Of a stretch of DNA of 64,000 nt, positions 58,928-64,000 are shown piece by piece. The number at the start of each line of letters is the position of its first letter. The stretch's first letter is position 1. Position numbers and translations under genes: made by a program. The notes under the pieces are model-generated. The model was not told the DNA's origin and did no database searches. It was given only the letters and a program-made list of their open reading frames with translations. The stretch is from Astropecten irregularis (lineage: Eukaryota; Echinodermata; Asteroidea; Paxillosida; Astropectinidae), in contig OZ020258.1 in the NCBI GenBank assembly GCA_963971285.1, positions 12,420,614 to 12,484,613 on the forward strand. The letters are read 5' to 3'.

Positions 58928-59692
58928 TGACCAGTACCCTTTTCACACTACAAATTGCTTAACCCCGAGATTTGCTGCCCCAGGTTAACATTTTCTTACC
59001 CCGGGGTTCATTAACCCTGAGGTGCGTTCCCACTTGTTTCGTTAACCCAGAGTTGTTATAAACCCGGGGCAATTAACACGTTAACGCCGTGTGCATTCAC
59101 ACTACAAGCAGGGTTTCGCACAGCCTGACTTTCAGAGCGCGTTGGCTGGTCCGGCAATGCTTTTACATATCCGCCTGTCAGGTCGGTCGAGTGCGTACAA
59201 GCAAGCTCTAGCTGAAAATGGTGTCGGGCGTCACGGAAGTGTTATCGGATGTTGTTCTTTTGATGATGTCATGAAGGAAACGTCTTCATCGGGCAAGAAT
59301 TAGGCAGAGGTCTGTCTGTATTTATTTTCACAAGTTAGTAGCAACAACGGCGACCCTGCACTTTGGGTTACGCAAGGGTTTAGCACTTGATTGTAACATG
59401 AAAGTGAGCAAGATCGAAAAGGGACAAGTCATTACGCAATGTGTTCACACTACAATACTAACCCCAGGGTTAGGCCGTTAACCCCGAGATTGCCATCCTT
59501 AACCCTGGTCGTGAGTAGGGTTAACGAACCCCGGGGTAAAACGGCCATTTATTTTTCCTTAACCCGGGGCGGAAAAAGTGCAGTGTGAATGCGCCATAGC
59601 AACCACTTTAACCCGGGGTATCTCGGGGTTAAGATTTGCCTTTAACCCCGAGATAACTCGGAGATTTTGTAGTGTGAAAAGGGTACAGGTCA
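58928..59692. mobile_element. TIR element rich in CCCGGGGTTAA motifs (765 bp)
   Basis: TGACCAGTACCCTTTTCACA at left pairs with TGTGAAAAGGGTACAGGTCA at right, a TIR of about 27 bp. The interior is packed with TTAACCCCGAGAT and AACCCCGGGGTT, many of them palindromic. CATTCACACTACAAG and GTTCACACTACAA recur internally at 59093 and 59448. A second, outer inverted pair (GCACTGGACTT near 58790 and AATCCAGTGC near 59710) suggests insertion into another TIR element. Confidence 0.7.
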
Positions 59693-59830
59693 GTTTAACC
59701 GAGCCAGAAAATCCAGTGCGGACGCACTCTCTCGGTTAAATCTCCCATTCTGGTCCAAAGACCACAGGTACGTTTAGTAACCTTTCACCGGCCGAGATTA
59801 TGCGTGTGAAACTGGCGTCTATTGAGTATT

Positions 59831-59975
59831 CAGGCATGCAACTTGGACTTTCCAAAAAAAGAGGAAATTCAAATCTTGACCATACTTTGTACAGTGTTTT
59901 TCACTTTTCAATGGCATAAGAGTTAAGTGAAAAAAAAGAGGAAATCAGCTGATCCGAGGAAAAGTTGCATGCCTG
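59831..59975. mobile_element. MITE with CAGGCATGCAACTT ends and 6-bp TSD
   Basis: 145 bp with perfect 14-bp ends CAGGCATGCAACTT / AAGTTGCATGCCTG. AGTATT stands directly at both sides (59825-59830 and 59976-59981). Two AAAAAGAGGAAAT blocks lie inside. Confidence 0.85.
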
Positions 59976-60096
59976 AGTATTGTGTGTATTATCATTGCAT
60001 GCGCACAACCAACGAACACGGCAAAACGAAACCAATCCGTTCTTCTTCGACACGTCTTGATTTTCCGAAATATTTAGAAATTTTGTTTGACCTTAA

Positions 60097-60418
60097 AGGT
60101 AGTATCATACTTTGGTAAGAAACCACAACAGAAATGTTCACAGATTTACGTATAACGGTTCATACACGGTATGAAGATGGTGGTGGTAGAAACATACCGT
60201 TAAAATGTTTCCGCCTGAAATGGTGTATTTATCCAGAAATTAGTAAAACAACGACCAAAAATCACTTAGGAAATACCGTGGCTGTTTTTCACTGTTTTCT
60301 CTAAAAGTAGGTACCGTATGGGACTGAAATTTTCACAGATGACTGTTACTGTATCTTTCTTGATATTTTGCCCATACATCTGTATTTCTTTGATAAAAAC
60401 CAAAGTATGATATTACCT
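60097..60418 (+). mobile_element. TTAA-type MITE, best-preserved copy
   Basis: TTAA at 60093-60096 and 60419-60422 flank an element with ends AGGTAGTATCATACTTTGGT and ACCAAAGTATGATATTACCT, 20-bp TIRs with one mismatch. TTAA duplications are typical of piggyBac and Kolobok elements. No transposase is present. Other copies are at 29052, 53530, 56400, 62431 and 62930. Confidence 0.85.
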
Positions 60419-60422
60419 TTAA

Positions 60423-61564
60423 ATGGGTTGTACACGAAAAAAAATTGTACTTCACTGTACTTGCGTCGAAAAATTTCTCCAAATGACATCCAAGACATCA
60501 TCGATTGGTTTGAAAATTGCTCTGGTCTTCTCCGAATGTCACATTTCAGATCGTTTCAAATCGTCCACCAATAGTTTTGCTCTCTGACAATTAGAAACAA
60601 GCATGAAGTCACATGTGTGTGACGGAAAACCACACAAGATGATGGACTATCCGAAAAAAGTCTGAAACAATTGTCTGGATTTCAATTGGAAAATTTTTAT
60701 CACATGGAAAGATCGTGAGCACAAACAAATAAGCTGCATTTTATCCGTGACATTTGGCCAACCGTGAAGTACATTTTTTCCTGTGTACAACACATTTAAG
60801 GCTATGGGATTCTCTGGGGCACTACAACGACTGTCAACCCCAAAATTAAAAATGGGAGTTCAGCGCTCCAGTTACTGGGTCTATAGGGGTAACTTAGTGT
60901 GCTTTAGAACACAAGGATTAATTTCAGATCCCCATAATATAGACCGATCCATTAAGCCCCGCCCCATTTGTTTCTGACGTTCACTAAAGTCTGACAAATG
61001 TACGCGCGCGTAACGCATACGAGACAGGAAGTATTGGAGAGGAACACGTGTTCATTGCCAATGTGTGCAGTGGCACTGGCAGGAGATTACTGTCCCTCAC
61101 AAATCAAGGCCCTGCCTTGCAATAATAATATTGAAGATGTAGATCAGCGCGGAGTGACGTCATTCAAACTCGCCAACCTTGGAACCGATGAAAACAAAGC
61201 ATTAAGTTGTACAGGTTTTAATTTTAAAAGACAAAAAGTTGCCATGTACTGGAATTGTTTAATCTTAGTATACGGTACTTAAAGAAGGATTGAATTGATT
61301 AATCTTTTTAGTATACGGTACTTCAAAGAAGGATTATTGTCTGAGGAAAAACTATGACTCAACAATGAAAGTCGTACAGAACACGATTTCTGCTTCTTGA
61401 CAAAACAAATTGGGAAAACGATTCTCGACGACGGGCGATTTGTGCGTGATTTGTCCGTAGCTTGTGCCATGTACACGCTAGTTTTCATCGGTTGTCAAGT
61501 TATGAGAATGAAAGTACCTGGATGTCCGCGCTGATCTATAGGACATCACAACTGGTCAACATAT
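60423..61564. other. No supported gene
   Basis: Several short open frames (60783-60977, 60998-61282) have neither splice signals nor recognisable motifs. A short direct repeat, TTTTAGTATACGGTACTT / ATCTTAGTATACGGTACTTA, is at 61262-61325. Confidence 0.4.
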
Positions 61565-61573
61565 TTAGGTGAG

Positions 61574-61818
61574 GGAAAGAATTCCACTGACGGCCATATC
61601 ACTTGTGCACAAACCTATGGGACCAATAGAGGGCGTTTTGTTAAAAATGGCTACCGCTGCATTCAAAGTGTATAATTGTAGATACAAAAACCAGGAAAAT
61701 CTCACTTTTTAGATAAGCTACACCAGTTTTCACTCCTGAGATTGAAGTTCATCATGACTTGCATCAAATAACCCTAAATAACCCTGTTTCCGTCATGGCC
61801 GTAAGTGGAATTCTTTCC
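61574..61818. mobile_element. Mutator-like MITE with 9-bp TSD
   Basis: 245 bp with ends GGAAAGAATTCCACTGACGG and CCGTAAGTGGAATTCTTTCC. TTAGGTGAG stands directly on both sides (61565-61573 and 61819-61827). A 9-bp duplication is typical of Mutator-type elements. No coding sequence. Confidence 0.85.
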
Positions 61819-61827
61819 TTAGGTGAG

Positions 61828-62426
61828 TTTACTGTAGAACGAGAAGACATGTCAGAAAATAATCTGAGACTAAAGCACACTAACCCCAAATGAACATTAG
61901 TTACTGTTAGTGCTAGTTGTATGGTAGGCCTATGGCATCGTGTAACCATGGTCACTCAGTCAGTGGTGCCAGCTATCCGGTCCTGAATCGGCGTGGAGGA
62001 ATAAGTTCTCAATGGTTTATGCACCATGATGACCCTCCATGACCATAATAACACCACTGCCATCACAAATTACTTGTTGGTCGTAATAACATACCTGTAA
62101 ATGTAACTGTAAACTCGATCAGTTTCCCCTCAGTTGTTCAGCTGGTCCGTCAATCTTGTCACGTTGAGTAGGCCTACAGCTAAAGTTTTGTTTACACTCC
62201 AATCAAGACTATAGAGGGCGGTAGTCATACCGGACAGAGGGAGGAGGCTGGGGCGGAGTCGAAAGCATCAACAGATGGGGGAGGGGCAAGCCCTTGGGAA
62301 CGGGTATCAACATTTAAATAGACAAGTCCGGCTATAAAATTATTGTACCATCCTCAAGAAATATCATTTTTGTTGCATATTCTTTTCCATGTTTCCTTTG
62401 CAAAATCAAAACCTTCTTTCGTTAGT
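61828..62426. other. No supported gene
   Basis: No exon, TIR pair or tandem repeat identified. Confidence 0.4.
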
Positions 62427-62430
62427 TTAA

Positions 62431-62795
62431 AGGTAGTAGGCCTATCATACTTTGGTAGCATACCGAAACAGAAATCTTCACAGATTATACCTATAACTTA
62501 TAGGGTATAAAGATGGTGATGGTAGAAACATACCTTTAAAATGTTTCTGCCTGAAATGTTGTATTTATCCAGAAAAAGACTAAAACCAGTGACTAAAATC
62601 ATTTTTTATCTTTTAAAGATCAAAAATAAAAGACAAAAGACAAAAGAAATTCTTTGGCCGTTTTTCACTGTTTTCTCAAAAAGTGGGCTCCGTATGGGAC
62701 TAAAATTTTCATAGAAAATTGAGACTGTATCTTCCTTGATACTTATGCCCATGAATCTGAATTAATTTGACAAAAACCAAAGTATGATATTACCT
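62431..62795 (+). mobile_element. TTAA-type MITE, further copy
   Basis: It begins after TTAA (62427-62430) with AGGTAGTAGGCCTATCATAC, which has a short insertion in the TIR. It ends ACCAAAGTATGATATTACCT before TCAA, a one-base change of TTAA. Confidence 0.8.
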
Positions 62796-62929
62796 TCAAC
62801 AGCAATTTAAAATTTAGATTATTTCCTGATTATTGACGGCAGGTGAAATTTTTCGTCAAGAAATGACAATTTATATTGATAATACGCATTTGTATGGAAA
62901 CTTAATTAGGAAAAACGCCAGTGGCACAA

Positions 62930-63160
62930 AACATATCCAAACAGAAATGTTCACAGATTTACGTTTAACTTTCAGGATATGAAGATAGTACCGGTAGAAA
63001 CATACCGTTAAAATATGTCTGGCTGAAATGCCGTATTTATCCAGAAATTAGTCAAACAACGACTGAAAAATGTTTTGATCTCGGGGTGAGATCAAAACTC
63101 CTATTTGAAAATACAGTGAGCGTTTTTCACTGTTTTCTACATTTTCCGATGATTAAGAGC
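62930..63160 (+). mobile_element. TTAA-type MITE, partial copy
   Basis: The interior matches the family from CAGAAATGTTCACAGATTTA through GTTTTTCACTGTTTTCTAC. Both ends are lost. It shares GATCTC(G/A)GGGTGAGATCAAA with the fragment at 56400-56640, defining a subfamily. Confidence 0.7.
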
Positions 63161-63718
63161 TGAAAATTTTACAGGTTTCTTTTTATTCCACGACAAATCA
63201 AATTATGAACAGTCTGCAGCTGTTCTGTCACCTTTACCAATTCTGTATTATGCCTTTAACTGGGAAAAGCGAGCGATTATTGGAACCTAAAATAATCATA
63301 ACAATAATAAATAACAACAAATAAATAAAATAACCACCAAAGTATTCTTGAAACCAAACAATTTTTTCAGTTGGCCGGGCGTGCGCAAGCCCAGAAGTTT
63401 TTATGACTATTTTATTAAGGTAGCATTCACAATGTGCCCCATTTCTGCTTCAAATCACTGCATACAATTATTATTGTTTACGGGACAAAACCTCCACCAT
63501 CTGCGATAAAAATAAAAATGTTTGTAAGAAACTCTTAGTTATTACATTGCTTTCCATCTCGGACCAATCAATGAATAATATGAAACTAACTAAAACTTAT
63601 GCGATACAGAAATATTAGATAGCAATATTACTAGAAATACTTTTTGTTGGCACAGTCAGCATCGACTAGTATTCGGAATGATATACTTCCAGAAAGTATT
63701 GGAATGAACAGTAAAAAC
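63161..63718. other. AT-rich sequence without recognised element
   Basis: No gene or structured repeat identified. Confidence 0.4.
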
Positions 63719-63721
63719 CAG

Positions 63722-63960
63722 GGGCCAATTTCATAAAACTGTTAAGCACAAAAATTTGCTAAGCATGACATTTCTGTCTTAATAAAAACAGGGTTAACAA
63801 CCAAATTTCCACTTGTTGTGTATCACTTGTGATTGTTCTTTGGCTGTTGTTTGCTGACCATGAATATCAAATGGATTTTTCAATGGTGGTTTGTTTTATT
63901 GGGCGAGACATTTTTGTGCTAAGCAACTTTTTGTGCTAAGCAGTTTTATAAAATTGGCCA
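63722..63960 (-). mobile_element. CAG-TSD MITE family, copy 4
   Basis: 239 bp. CAG at 63719-63721 and 63961-63963. Ends GGGCCAATTTCATAAAACTG and TTTTATAAAATTGGCCA. Same orientation as copy 2 and the closest to it in sequence. Confidence 0.85.
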
Positions 63961-64000
63961 CAGGTCATCATTAATTCCAAACATGAACTTCAAAGTCAAA

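Noticed and set aside
60998..61282. 94-codon plus-strand open frame
   Set aside because: No splice signals, family motif or Kozak context worth a call. Length is within chance for this composition.

Overview
The window looks like nuclear DNA of a marine invertebrate, most likely a deuterostome such as an echinoderm. This is inferred from GT-AG introns with long polypyrimidine acceptors, no operons, and a dense mix of DIRS-type retrotransposon, Polinton/Maverick, hAT, Harbinger-type MITEs and tRNA-derived SINEs. Genuine host coding sequence is sparse. One five-exon minus-strand gene spans about 57.6 kb to 31.0 kb, with all five exons joined by matching reading phases. Nearly everything else is mobile or tandem-repeat DNA.

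Layout. 1-1284: AT-rich, with a perfect 39-bp-arm hairpin. 1285 to about 4.3 kb: a decayed, 5'-truncated DIRS-type (tyrosine recombinase) retrotransposon with RT, RNase H and recombinase remnants and a 146-bp inverted self-duplication. 4373-4889: a C-rich, G-quadruplex-capable minisatellite. 4902-28696: a 23.8-kb satellite of a 35-bp unit with nested higher-order duplications. The unit has no stop codon in any plus frame, so it yields long spurious ORFs of up to 1009 codons. 28.7-34 kb: 3' flank, last two exons and intron 4 of the host gene, several inverted-repeat elements. 34093-46330: a 12.2-kb decayed Polinton with about 180-bp TIRs, inside intron 3. 46.3-64 kb: the first three exons of the host gene among many short DNA transposons with readable target-site duplications.

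The host gene encodes about 227 residues: a Lys/Ala/Pro-rich basic N-terminus resembling linker-histone tails, a short acidic linker, and a domain of about 135 residues that resembles the dynein heavy-chain D5/AAA5-AAA6 region and, from memory, the C-terminal part of IQANK1-type proteins. Introns are 5.9, 4.1, 13.8 and 2.1 kb.

The Polinton holds an internal tandem duplication (35386-38785 and 38786-43617) of a capsid-type gene module plus a 60-bp minisatellite, and downstream a small intact ORF, a broken rve-type integrase and a truncated protein-primed DNA polymerase B. It cannot be autonomous as it stands. The points most worth a second look are the stop-free, hierarchically duplicated satellite, the duplicated Polinton module with eleven identical 60-bp units, the hairpin carrying two histone-type 3' stem-loop sequences, three related hAT-like elements with 8-bp TSDs (one inside the B box of a tRNA-SINE), and the host gene itself.
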